DNA from: Parasponia andersonii
Lineage: Eukaryota; Streptophyta; Magnoliopsida; Rosales; Cannabaceae
Assembly (NCBI GenBank): GCA_002914805.1
Contig: JXTB01000227.1
Coordinates: 231,017 to 295,016 of the forward strand
Direction: 5' to 3'
Length of the DNA stretch: 64,000 nucleotides
Below the pieces are notes generated by a model. It worked only from the letters and a program-made list of their open reading frames with translations. It was not told the origin of the DNA and ran no database searches. Each line of letters starts with the position of its first letter. Position 1 is the stretch's first letter. Shown here piece after piece: positions 34,988-47,294 of the stretch. The translations under genes and the position numbers were made by a program.

Positions 34988-35069
34988 GTTTTGGCTTTGG
35001 GATACAGTCTGATTCTTCTTTGGAGCTAAAACAAAGGATTTGAACGAGGGTTTCATTTGATTCGGGGAA

Positions 35070-38000
35070 ATGGGTTGCTTTTCTTGTTTCGATTCCAAGG
35101 AGGAGGAGACACTGAATCCAGAGAAACAAAGTGATGATCAAGAGCAGGGTCAACCAACGCTCACCTCTAACCTTGCAAGAATGCCTTCTGGTTAGCCTTC
35201 TCAGATGTGTGTGTGTGTATATATATGTGCATATATATATATATATATGTATTACAAAAATAAAAATCCCATTGGTTTTATTTTCTGATAATTATCAGAT
35301 GTTTTTGTTTGATCTGATCTGGGTTTTTTTAATTGATTCATTATTATGAAGAACACGTTGATTATGCTGGATTCTCAATTGTTTGGTTCTGTTTTACTAC
35401 TTAACGGATTGATTGTCAACAAGGTTTATGATTTTTTAGAGTTTGAGGAGTTTTTAGATAGACCTCAACAGATTTTGACACCGTTCATTTAAAGGTGATT
35501 TAGATTGATCGGGCGATCTGAGTGCTAGTGATGAAGTCGAAAAGTTTGAGTTTTTAAATTTGGTGACTCGGTAGATGTTCATGGCTTAATTCATTAGGAT
35601 TGCTAAATCTGTTTATCCTATGCTTTGGAAGCTTTCAAAGTCAAAGTTGACTATACTTGTTTCATACGTGATTGGGATTTTATCTTGATTGAATTTCCTA
35701 TATGGAGAATGCGAGGCGATTTTAGTTTCTTGAATCTGACCAAAAGGTCTTATCTTGGATCATTAGTGTCTTGGTTGGAGAGACATAATACTTATGGATC
35801 TGCACTTGTTTGTAATGGTGGTTTTTGCAGGTGCTGATAGACTTAGATCAAGGAGCAACGGAGCGTCAAAAAGGGAATTACGATTACCTGTACCTAAGGA
35901 TGGTCCTGGAGTTCATATTGCCGCACAAACATTCACTTTTCGTGAGCTTGCTGCTGCAACGAAGAATTTTAGGCCTGAGTGCTTCTTGGGCGAAGGGGGA
36001 TTTGGACGTGTATACAAGGGCCGACTCGAAAGCACTGGTCAGGTAAATTCCTTCAACTTGATTTTTGGTTATGAAAATCCAGTCGAATACAACTTTTGAA
36101 GTCATGGAATATCCGCACTTTATATATAACTTAGTAATTCTTAAATAAACAGACCATAATTATCTGAGACACTAAATCAAGAGCATTGGTTCTTGTTTTT
36201 CATAATTGTTGAAACATAAAATGCATGATCAAATAATCGAGTATCAGGTCCTTAATGTTACTGGATGGTGGACTTATCAGTATTATCAACATTGCTGTTT
36301 GACTATATCCTGATTTCGGGATGCTTTAACTCTTGATCCTACCAATTCATCTCATATTGAAGGCCATAAGTTTTGTAGAATCCTAGTGAACCATCTTTAG
36401 TTATTTACAAATTGGACTGGGATTTAAAAGTTTGACAGTTCCAAAGTGATTCTTGTGATTTTTTCTTTTAAACAAGAGATTTAAGTGCTTTAGAGGTCAA
36501 TATAGATGGAAAACAATATCTTCTGGTATTCTACGTGATATATGTCTGTTAAGGGCAGATGGTTGCCATCAAGGAGAAGAGAAAAGCATTGGTTGATTTG
36601 GTGGCACTAGCTTTTGTTTGCATTCTAAATGTTGAATTATTTTGAAGATCGGTAGGGGTGCTGTTTGAAATAGTTTGCTGTCTCCGTCCCTGTCTCCCTC
36701 TCTCTCGCTTCTGAAGGCTAATTAGCTTTGGAACTCAATTTAGGAAGTGAAATACAATTGGTCATGTGCATGGGAAATTTGGCCTCCCATTCATCCCTCC
36801 ACGTGGTGCAAAGGGGAAAAAATGAATTTTCTATTGAAATGGAAAAAATTTAGAAGTCTGAAGATTCAAATATTTTGGAATGAATAGTTGGATAATAGTG
36901 ACACTGGACCCTTCTATGGTTGCAACTTCTGATTTCTTTAAATTTTCAGTTGATCTTGCCTCTTGCAAGTAAAGAAATGAGTAATGTGATTTGTAGTGAT
37001 TAAATTTATGTATGACTTTTACAGGTTGTTGCTGTGAAACAATTGGACAGAAATGGTCTTCAGGGTAACAGAGAATTTTTGGTTGAGGTGCTAATGCTTA
37101 GCCTTCTGCATCACCAAAATTTAGTGAATTTAATTGGCTATTGCGCTGATGGAGACCAACGGCTTCTTGTATATGAATTTATGCCCTTGGGATCATTGGA
37201 AGATCACCTTCACGGTAAAAGTTTTACACATTACTCTGCCCTTTATCTGTCTCTTTCATTAATTGGAATGAGTAACGTGAAATAAATCTTAGATAGTAAT
37301 GTTTAATCAAATTACAAACTGATTGTTCAAGTGTGGGAACTGGGAAATACGGTAATTGCCGGAGGAAAGTCAAATCTGATACTCATGTTAANCACTTGAG
37401 TTTCTCAGTCAAACCCTTGTTAGTTGAAGTGTTACCGACAAACCTTAAGGGCTGTGGTCTAAAGGACACGCCACAAAATGGTTAAGAGACACTTTGTTCC
37501 TGATCTTTTTATGTCAAGAGTAGGATGGATTTTGGCCAAGGTGAACCAGCTAACACTATAAATGTTGTAAAGACAAAATGATTGTTTACACACATCTACA
37601 TGATTATGAACGGAAGAGGTTTGGTCTGGTCGATGCCCTTGCCTGGGTGTTTTAAAGGTTCCTGTATATGCTTTTGCTGTTATTTACTTTGTGGGTGAAT
37701 TATAGATGCTGTTATTTCTGTGTATGGGGTGACATGTCCGCTATAATAGTCTGATTTGTTCTGCAGATCTTCCACCTGATAAGGAGCCACTAGATTGGAA
37801 TACAAGGATGAAAATAGCTGCTGGTGCTGCCAAAGGATTGGAATACCTGCATGACAAAGCAAACCCTCCAGTTATTTATAGAGACTTTAAGTCATCCAAC
37901 ATTTTATTGGACGAAGGATTTCATCCAAAGCTTTCTGATTTTGGGCTTGCAAAGCTAGGTCCCACCGGAGACAAGTCACATGTGTCAACCAGGGTTATGG

Positions 38001-38772
38001 GCACTTATGGTTACTGTGCTCCAGAATATGCAATGACAGGACAGTTGACAGTGAAATCTGACGTTTACAGTTTTGGGGTAGTCTTCTTGGAGCTAATTAC
38101 TGGACGTAAAGCCATTGATAGCACCCAACCCCATGGTGAACAGAACCTCGTCACATGGGTAAGTCCCTATATTTTGAAGCACAATTGACTAGCATTATTT
38201 GCTAGTTCTGCGGGATGTATTGGTCTGGCAAACATGGGCTCTACTCTATGTTCATGAAATAACTGAATCATGTTGATTTTATCTCTATGTAGGCACGCCC
38301 TTTGTTCAATGATCGCCGGAAATTTTCAAAATTGGCTGATCCACGGCTGCAGGGACGGTATCCAATGAGGGGACTCTACCAGGGTTTAGCTGTGGCATCA
38401 ATGTGCATACAAGAGCAGGCCGCCACACGTCCTCTAATCGGGGATGTAGTTACTGCTCTCTCTTATCTAGCCAACCAGTCATATGACCCTAACACAGCTT
38501 CAGGGCATGGCTACAGAGGTTCAGCGGACAAGGAAGACAAAAGAAACAGAGATGGTGGAAGGATACTAAAGAACGAGGAAGGGGGCGGGTCTGGACGAAG
38601 ATGGGATTTAGATGGGTCTGAGAAGGAGGATTCCCCTAGAGAAACTGCAAGAATGTTAAACAGGGATTTAGATAGAGAACGAGCAGTTGCTGAGGCCAAG
38701 ATGTGGGGCGAGAATTGGCGAGAAAAAAGACGACAGAGTGCACAAGGAAGTTTCGATGGTGCTAATTCATAG
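35070..38772 (+). CDS. PBS1: PBS1 receptor-like cytoplasmic kinase (RLCK VII)
   Basis: Exons 35070-35190, 35831-36042, 37025-37214, 37767-38158 and 38293-38772 join in phase at GT..AG borders to give 464 residues; Arabidopsis PBS1 has 456. PBS1 is a plasma-membrane Ser/Thr kinase in pattern-triggered immunity. It is guarded by the NLR RPS5, which senses its cleavage by the bacterial protease AvrPphB. The start MGCFSCFD gives G2 for myristoylation and C3/C6 for palmitoylation. Kinase landmarks are the glycine loop LGEGGFGRV (93-101), K116 in VAVK, YRD (D214), DFG (232-234) and APE. The cleavage sequence GDKSHVSTR (242-250) is intact, with the scissile bond after K244. The Arabidopsis SEMPH recognition loop reads STQPH here (293-297). 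The C-terminal tail with [16 protein letters not shown] is also PBS1-like. Intron 3 contains one N. Confidence 0.97.
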
Positions 38773-39288
38773 TGCTGTAGCTAGCAATGCACCTTCTTCT
38801 GCCTTGACTCCTTTCCTACTTACCAGATGGAGTGCAGAAATTTCTCAGTCTGTGCTTTCTTTGAACTGTTATATTCTAAGTGCTCAGGCTGCTTCTAAAA
38901 ATGAGCATGATTAGATGTGCTCAATGTAAGCAACTTGGTGCCAACATGGTTTCAAATTTTAACTCTTTTTTTTTATTATTATTTTTAAATTTTCGTTTCT
39001 GTTCCATCAAAATCATGGAGTAGGAGGAGGGGAAACCAGATAATGGAGAGTGTACATTTTATGCTAGGAGAATGAGACTAGAACAACAAAGACGTATTTA
39101 AAATTTTGAGAGTAAACACGTCTGAGGTTGATGAGATGTGGTTCTAAGGTCACTTTGTTGGGCGTTTTGCACCATTCAACGGCTCTGATATGTACTTTGT
39201 AGTCTTCTTCAAACATATTTACAAGTAATGGACATGTTACCTCTGTTTATTTACTCTTGGCTCATGGGAACCATATTTACTTTTTGGT
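38773..39288. other. PBS1 3' flank
   Basis: Probable 3' untranslated region followed by intergenic sequence. No clear AATAAA lies in the first 200 bases after the stop. No gene was seen. Confidence 0.5.
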
Positions 39289-39835
39289 TAATGATACAAA
39301 TGGTTCTTGAACTATACAATTTGTGGTAATTTGGTCTTCAAAGTTTCAATTATAATAACTAAGACTTTAAACTTAACAATTTGTAGTAATTTGGTTCATG
39401 AATTGTCTAAATTATAACTTATTATTAAACATGTGTCTAAAAATATATATGAAGAGTACGTAGTGACATCTAAAAGTTTATTTGAAAAATAATTTAAATA
39501 TTTCTAGCATAAAAATGAACAGTCATATAGTTTGTTCGTTTTTTTTTTCTCTATATTTATAGCTCTAAAAATCCTAAAAAAAATGCAAATAACATATTTT
39601 TTTCTCTTTAAATGTTTTGTTCAGTTTGTTTTTTCTTTAAATACACTTTCACATACTATAACATACTCCTAATTTGTGTTTTGGTCAAAAAAATTAATAG
39701 TAGATTGGAATTTAGATAGTTTAAGAATCAAATTACTTTCAATCAGAAAGTTCAAGAGTTTTATTACCACAATTGAAACATCGAGGACCGAATGGCTACA
39801 CATAAGATAATTCAGGAACTATTCATGTCATAAGC
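39289..39835. mobile_element. Long-TIR MITE, about 545 bp
   Basis: The left end reads AATGGTTCTTGAACTAT and later GGTCTTCAAAGTTTCAATT. The reverse complement of the right end reads AATAGTTCCTGAATTAT and later GGTCCTCGATGTTTCAATT. The inverted match extends over about 80 bp with substitutions. The interior is AT-rich and noncoding. The wording is typical of plant Mutator-like MITEs, but the superfamily is inferred and target duplications were not resolved. Confidence 0.65.
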
Positions 39836-41400
39836 CCTCTTTTTTAGTCCTCTCCTAATTTTTATTACCTTGACTATAATAAACGTAACACTCGATCTTT
39901 TTTTGTATCATTCGATCAATAATACGCAAACTTATAATATCACATAAGTAAACTAAATTATTTCTAGGAAAGTTTTAAATCCATCAATAATTGGACTATG
40001 TATATTCACAATTTTAATTACAAATATACCTATCATTAAAATTAACAAAAAAGAAAATCTAAGAAGTAAATATTAGCAGTATCTAAGAAAGAAGATATTA
40101 AGTGTACGAAATTACTTATAAAACCCTATAAAGAAGTTATTTTTTTCTCTTCAAAATCATATAAAAATAAAAATAACAATAGAGCAACGAATTAAAAAAA
40201 AAAAAAGCTAAATTGTTATATATAAATATATGTATATATATATTTTGATATATTGGAAATACAAACTTATAATTATAGTATTATTGCTATAAAACTTACA
40301 TATAAAAAATATATTAGAGAGAATAAATATTTGAACGGTAAAATTTTGTGCAACTAAATAAAAAACAAAATGTCAGTATGTAAATGAGTTGAGAGACAAC
40401 CAAAAAATAAACAGAGATAATTAAGTTGAAGAGATAAAAATCACTTGAGTTATATATATATATATATGTCATTTTTTTAATGATCAAAATTTTATATTTA
40501 TCTTCTAGGAGAAAAAAATAATGAAAAGCAAGAAAAGGTGGAGGTCAAACCATATGATACAAATGATGGGCATTCATAAAAGAAGTGAAATAAAACAATA
40601 GAAGAACTTGAAATAAAATTTAAACAGAAAACACAAGTTAATAAAACATAATAAAATTTTATTTAATAATAGCTTCAACCCTATCTTTGTTATTTTATTT
40701 CTTAATACAATAAAATTAGAAATATATAAAGCAAAAATGGGTATTCTTGGAATAAAAAGAATGTACAAAGAGAAAACAAGTAAAATATTTATTTTGTGAT
40801 GTAAAAAAAATGAATATACATAGTTAAATTTTTGATAGATTTACCTTATTTCTATCTCAAGTTTACTTAAAAACAACGCTTTAACTAGGATGGCTATAGT
40901 CAGACCGTATAAAATGTAAGCCTTAAAGAAGAAAAACATAGGCAAAATGAAATTTATCCTTCGGTTCTAGTGTTTTTTTTTTTTTTCTTCGAAGCTTGTC
41001 AATTTTCTGAATACTAGTTTTTAGTTTGATCTAAAACTTGATTTTGTGTGGAATAACAGGACCTGCTATCCTATTTTTGTTTTATCTCCTTAAAAGTAGA
41101 TAACTCAGCACAAATAATTTCAATTGAATACATTAATTTTTCAAAGAGGGTGCTTGCTAAAAAGTGTTGAATTATCTAATTTTGAGTAGATGAGACAGTA
41201 AATCTCTATCTGAATAATAGGTGAAAAAAAGAAAAGAAAAATTCTACTAACAGAAGAGATTGACAATTCAAGATTTCCTCTTCTTTTTTCTTTTCAAAAA
41301 TTGATCTACACAAGGCACCTAGTTAGTGACTCAATTGGGTAAATAAATTCAGTCTTAGTTACTTTGATTTTGATTGATTTCTCGATCTCTAACATCAAAA
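39836..41400. other. AT-rich intergenic region
   Basis: Very AT-rich sequence with TA runs (40218-40245, 40453-40467) and no open frame with recognisable content. Confidence 0.5.
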
Positions 41401-44100
41401 CATTTGTTAGTATCCCTACTCCAGAGTACTACATGTTATGACCGAAAATCCAATACCATGATTTTTAGTAAATTTAAGTGAAAACAGTGATAAACATAAG
41501 TTTCTAAAATTTTCAAAAAAATTCGAGTACTTAAAACTTAAGTTTTAATTCTCAAGAGTAAGTAAATTTTAATGTTGGACCAACTCGAGAATTATAACAT
41601 TATCTACTAGTTTTAAATTTCCAAGGTATTTTTAATTTTAAATTTAGAGACATGATAAATAATAAATTTTAGAAACTTTTTATTTAAATCATTAAGTTTA
41701 ATGAAAGTGTTCAATTTAAAACCATAGGCACATGGTTAAAATAATTTTCATAAAATCATTTCTATGTCTAAGTGCTCGATTAAATATCGAAATCATCCTC
41801 ATATATCCACTCAGTAAATATACTACTATTGGCTAAATAAATTTGACTTAGAAAAGGAGAAAATGATACAGAGTACGAACCAACCAATGAAGAAGAGTGG
41901 AACTACAAGCATATTCCAAACATGCTTGCCAAGCCATACGAATATCTATCAAAGAATAATTTGACACCTGAAAGAGGAAGGAAGTAGGGGGTGAGCACGT
42001 GAATGCTCAGTAGAAAACTCAATTACCTTTTTGGGAAAAACTTTTTTAGTAATTCTCAATACAACTGCATGGTTAATAGTTCTGGAAAGTATTTTAATAA
42101 ATATGGAGTATTCAAAACATATATAGAAAATGTTTACGGAAAATCATGCTCAAACTAATACCAGATATATATATCCAGATTAAAACAGATAGAAAACCAT
42201 AATAAAACAAGCATAGTGCACATCACATAAATCAACACATCACATGAGTTCTCATCCTCTCATCACAACTAGAGCAACTTATATTACATGTATTGAATGC
42301 TCTCTGCCTGACATCTATCTCTGAAAACTGGAGGGACATCTATGTGTAAACTACTACCGAACCGGAGGGGCACCGAATGCCTACGCCTACCGAATGGAGA
42401 TAGTCAGAAAACAAACCCCTCGCGGGTTTACGGGCTTTCACCGAAGGTAGGTGTACTAGTCCGCCTACTACAATACCGTGATATCTAAGACGACTCTCAT
42501 GCATGATCATATGAAATGTGCAATATATAGAGTCTCAAACAACCATGCAGTGGTTTAACATTCTAGACATGCTCTAATTTTTAATTAAAATTTATTTTGT
42601 ACTTTAAAATCCAAAAGTACATTTTCTATGGTTTTACCAAAATCCAAGTATAAAAACTTGTATAAAATCATATTTAAAAATATCTACACAGTCTACAATA
42701 TTTCACAAATTGATAGTTCATTAAAATAACTATTCAAATGATTACATTTAATAAAATTACAAAATTTCATTTTTCAAAATAAATTCTAATTTTAATAAAA
42801 ATAATAGAAAACAAGGAAATTGAATCCCCTACCTCAAGATTATAGTTATGCTGGGCTAACAACACTAGAAATATCCTCAATTGATCACTGGGTTGTTGGA
42901 CAGTTGTTTTCGAATCTCGTCACGTTCACTTGAAAAGTTGACTTTTCAAACAGAGTCTCTGATTGAGAAACAGAGGTCACCACTGAATTCAGAACACCTA
43001 AAAATATTGGTTTAGATATAAAGTTTGTCAAAAACGGGTCCCGGTACGGAACCGGCCCATGACACGCAAAACGGTACAATTCATGAGCTATTTTCTCGAT
43101 TTTCGTGTCATTTTGGAAAATAGTGGTATTTTATATCAAACTTCATGTCCCGACCTTACTGAGTCAAAATTCAAAGTCAAAACTCAGTTTCGAGGTCCCG
43201 AACATTAAATGGGCTCAAAAATCCAAAAATTATAAAAATACCACATTTTGAAAATAATTAGAAAAATACCACATTTTCATCCTGATAATTAATGATCTTC
43301 CGGTTATCATTTTAACACTTAAAAATCATGAGATTTCATGTTTCAAACTCCTCTATCACGTGGTATAATTTTCCCGGGAAAAATAACTCAATTCCGAAAT
43401 AATTACGAAAATATCATAAAAATTAAATATTAAAATATTGCTACAGTAGTCAATTTCTCACCGGAGCCGAGTTGGAGGCCAAAAGTGGTCGGAAATGAAA
43501 GCTGGAGTCGAGACAAATCCAACGGTGGTGGTGGTGCGGTGATCGGACGTCGGACGAAAAATTAATCCAGTGGCGCGAACTTCGAGCTGCGATTTCTCCG
43601 GCGAGAGGTTGCAGTTCACGGCGGTAGTACCCGGCGCTAGTTCGTCGGCATCTTCTGGTCACGACGAGAAGGCGTGTCTGGCAAGGCATCGGCTACTGGA
43701 GGCTCGGGTGAACAATAACCGTAGGTGGGTGTTTGGGGGCTTCCGTGGAGAAGAAGAAGAAATGAGGGGTTATGCAATTTTCAAAAACCGTAGCAGTGGG
43801 ACATGTGGCACAATCTGATTCGACCGAAAAATAAGTTTTTGAAATTCTACTTTGGCCACAATTTTAAAAAGATTCTTTCACTTTAGTCCCTCTTTAATTA
43901 CGCTTTTGTCCCTAGTTTGATTTTTTTTTTTCACTTTTACTCCAAACGCACCTAGACTTTATTTTGTCTAGATTCAATACTAAATTTATTTCAGATTCTT
44001 AATTAATCCGAAAAATATAAAATTACTAAATTGCCCTTAATTCCAAAATTACTTAATTACCTTTACAAAAATTTAGGATTTTACACTACGAATCATCTCA
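41400..44100. repeat. Probable unclassified dispersed repeat
   Basis: About 2.7 kb between ATGTTATGACCGAAAATCC (about 41437) and AATTTAGGATTTTACACTAC (about 44070) reads like repeat DNA. It is noncoding, has alternating AT-rich and GC-rich blocks and a CCGAATGGAGATAG / CCGAACCGGAGG block at 42350-42420. A GC-rich island at 43440-43760 has short open frames on both strands but no domain. No terminal repeats or target duplications could be proven, so the class is unknown. Confidence 0.35.
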
Positions 44101-44639
44101 CATGCATAATTTTTGGGACTCATAGCAAAAATGATTGAATAATCTTTTTTTTTTCTCGGTACTATAGCAAAATGACTATTATATACCAAGTGACAGTGTA
44201 TAATATAATATAGTAAGTCAATACATATATAAAAGCTTGTACATAAATACATATTCATATGTAACAATACATATGCTTGATCATTTAACTTTAAAAAGAA
44301 AAAAAATGAACATTTATTTAAATGAAGTGTAAAAAAAGAGACACTTTAATCTCGGAATTTTGTTTAAGGTAGTCTTTTTTCAATCTTCGTCTAAATTTCT
44401 CTCATTTTATGCAGTTCTATAGGTTCAAACAATGGTCAAAATAATTCAAAGTGGACCGGACTTGAATTGGACCCATAGAGATGCCAATCAAGCCTTCATC
44501 CGTACGGAACCCACCGTACGTGGTACGTGAACCTAGGCGAACAAAAAGCACAATTCAGATATTTCCAACCACATTGGAAATATCTAAGACCAACTAATTA
44601 AGAGTGGTGCTTGGGAGTTGAAACGAAGGGCCTGAAATG

Positions 44640-44900
44640 GTGCCACGCGGCAGATGATTTAGACGCCATAGATTGAAGATGTGGCAATGATAAAGGCCAG
44701 TCCATCGACCTCAACCACAGCTATATATAACGCTGGCACTTTGTTCTTTCAATTTCATAAGAGAAAATTACAATACAATTTTCTTATGCAAAGCCCAAAT
44801 TTATGAGTGCCTCGCTCTCTCGCTACCTCCTTTCAATATTGCGGTTCCATCCATCTCAAACCAAACCCTCTTTGTATTCTTCTTTACTATCATACTTATA
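44640..44900 (+). promoter_or_regulatory. Promoter-like segment without an obvious gene
   Basis: A strong TATA box (CTATATATAAC, about 44721-44731) is preceded by a GC-richer region (CCACGCGGCAG) and followed by a CT-rich leader-like stretch. No coding frame follows before the converging SWEET gene ends at 45318. It could be a relic promoter, a noncoding transcript or chance. Confidence 0.25.
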
Positions 44901-45002
44901 TCTTCCACTGATCTATATGTAATACATATACACATCTATAATTAATGTGATCAGAGTGCATTATTTTCGTCCGTTGAAACAACAATAATAATATAAAGTG
45001 GA

Positions 45003-45006
<4 letters not shown>

Positions 45007-45036
<30 letters not shown>
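45007..45036. repeat. TA microsatellite in the SWEET 3' flank
   Basis: A (TA)n tract of about 30 bp lies about 280 bp past the SWEET stop codon. Unlike the other long TA tracts in the window, no MITE copy adjoins it. Confidence 0.75.
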
Positions 45037-45038
<2 letters not shown>

Positions 45039-45317
45039 AGCGCTTGAAGTCGATTAATATTGGTTATAGGGTGTTTGAAAAGGACAACAAAAAGGACAAC
45101 TAATTCATTTTTTTTTTTTTTTATGAACAAAGTACGTCTTTGTATGATTAACACTGACACGCAGGAAAAGAAAAAAGATAGGAGCAGGGTGATTACAAGG
45201 CGGACACTTTTTTGTATGGCACTCTCCAAGGCCTAGCTTTCTCAATAATTAGATGATGATGACAATAGATGATAACATTAATTAAACATGATCAATTATT
45301 ATTATCAGACTGCTGTT

Positions 45318-47254
45318 TCACTGGGGTGGACTAATATCATGATCATCACCCGAGTTTGCTTCCATCGTTTTCTCAACTTGGTCCTCTGTCTTTTGATCGT
45401 GATCTGCATTATTATTTTCCTTATTATTTATTGCATCTTTGGTAATATTTGTCACTTGGTCACCAGTGTCAGCATCCACGGGATGAACTTCGCAAGTGGC
45501 TAATGTGCTTAAGATTACTATGTTCTTAACTTGGTCATGAGGAAGCTTCTTTTCCTCGTCATCGTCCATAACCTTTTCGCAATTTTTGTAGATTGCATAT
45601 AGTAACATCTGTAGTAGCCCCAATCCGAACCCCAATACGTTTGGAACCTGCACAGCATTTCACAACATGCATTAGAGAAAATTTAGTAAGTGTGACTGAA
45701 AATATTAATATGAAAAATACATAATTAATATATGCATATATATATATATATATGGATTAAAATGTACTCACAGCAATGCATATGTCCTTCAAGAACAGGC
45801 CATAAGTGAACCACATTACGGCACTCAACGTTAGGAAAAATGACAAGGTAAATGGCATAAACTCTACGCTCCTTGTTCGAATAACCTGTGCCTGTTTAAA
45901 ATTAAAACATGAAATAAGAAATTAGTACAACAACATATCATTAGTAACATTATAAATTGCTGTGCGTCTGCACGTATGTATGTACTCACCACAATGCTCA
46001 AGGGTGCAGCAAAAACACTGACGGAGATGGCAACACATATCCATCCGAGAACTTGGACTTGATATGGACTTTTTACCGCGAATTTCGTAATGAGAAGGAT
46101 CAAAGTGAACACTGCCACGTTCATAAAACCGAATAGTTTTATGGTTAACTTCTGCAGTAGTAAAAATAAATTAATGAGCTTATGTTAGGATAGACTTTTA
46201 ACAAAGTGATTAATAGGCGGTCAAAATTAATTAATTAAGCAGAAACATGTAACTTTTTTAATGACAGTGACATATATATAATATAACATGTACCCGAGCA
46301 TAGCCTGGTGCGTAAGCGATGTACATGGTGATATAGATCGTCTCTATGACACATCCGAATGAGTTAATGGTGATGAGAAGCATAGCATTCTGTTTCAGTA
46401 CTGCATAGTACAACCATAGCATGGAACTGAACAATGCTACCAGATAAGGCACTGAATGGAAACCTTCAGTTGATTTCTTTCTGTACACTCGATAAAACGT
46501 AGTTCTGAGACAAAAATAGACCAAACTTTATGTCAAAATCATATCATACATACTACAAAATATATATTATTTTTTTATTTTGAAGAAAGGAATACAAGTG
46601 GTGATCGTGACATATATTACTTACACAGGGGCTAAGTAAACGAGGACGGAAATAATATTACCTATCATCAAATCAAAGAAAATAATTGGTTAATCAATTA
46701 ATCGAAATGTAAACAGAAAAGAAACATAATTAAGATATATAAAGTGGTTATTTGTCAGAAGCTAGCCTCCATATGTTAGCATAAAAATTAGGGACAAAAA
46801 TAAAGTAGCTAAACAAGAACATCCCTATTAATGACATGATCTATAAATTATAGTAAGTACTCATATGATGTGATATAACTTAATTATACATTACTTCTTG
46901 AGCTTCGAATTTAATTAATTAGTACTGGTTCATCATAGTATTGATTCTGCAAAGCGCATGCATCCACGTGTATATATATATATATATATATATTTATAGC
47001 TTGCCAATCAAATAGGTATTTTTTTTTTACTTATGCATAAATATTTTTTTTAACTATTAGTTTATCATTTAATAGTGATTCATTAATTATAATAAAATAC
47101 ATGAAAAGACGTACATCATTAATATTATTTTTTTTATATTTTATTATAAAAAATATATATAATAAATTTTGATTAATCAAAATGATACTTGTATATAGAT
47201 AAAAAAAAAAAATACCTACTGAATTTACCTAGTGAATTGGTGCCCATGTAGGTG

Positions 47255-47294
<40 letters not shown>

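Noticed and set aside
34487..35153. Open frames around the PBS1 leader and first exon
   Set aside because: They are made by GGT, TCT and AG repeats; the PBS1 exon frame explains the region.
43450..43818. Two open frames in a GC-rich island
   Set aside because: Overlapping frames on opposite strands with no domain; they look like chance in a repeat-like block.
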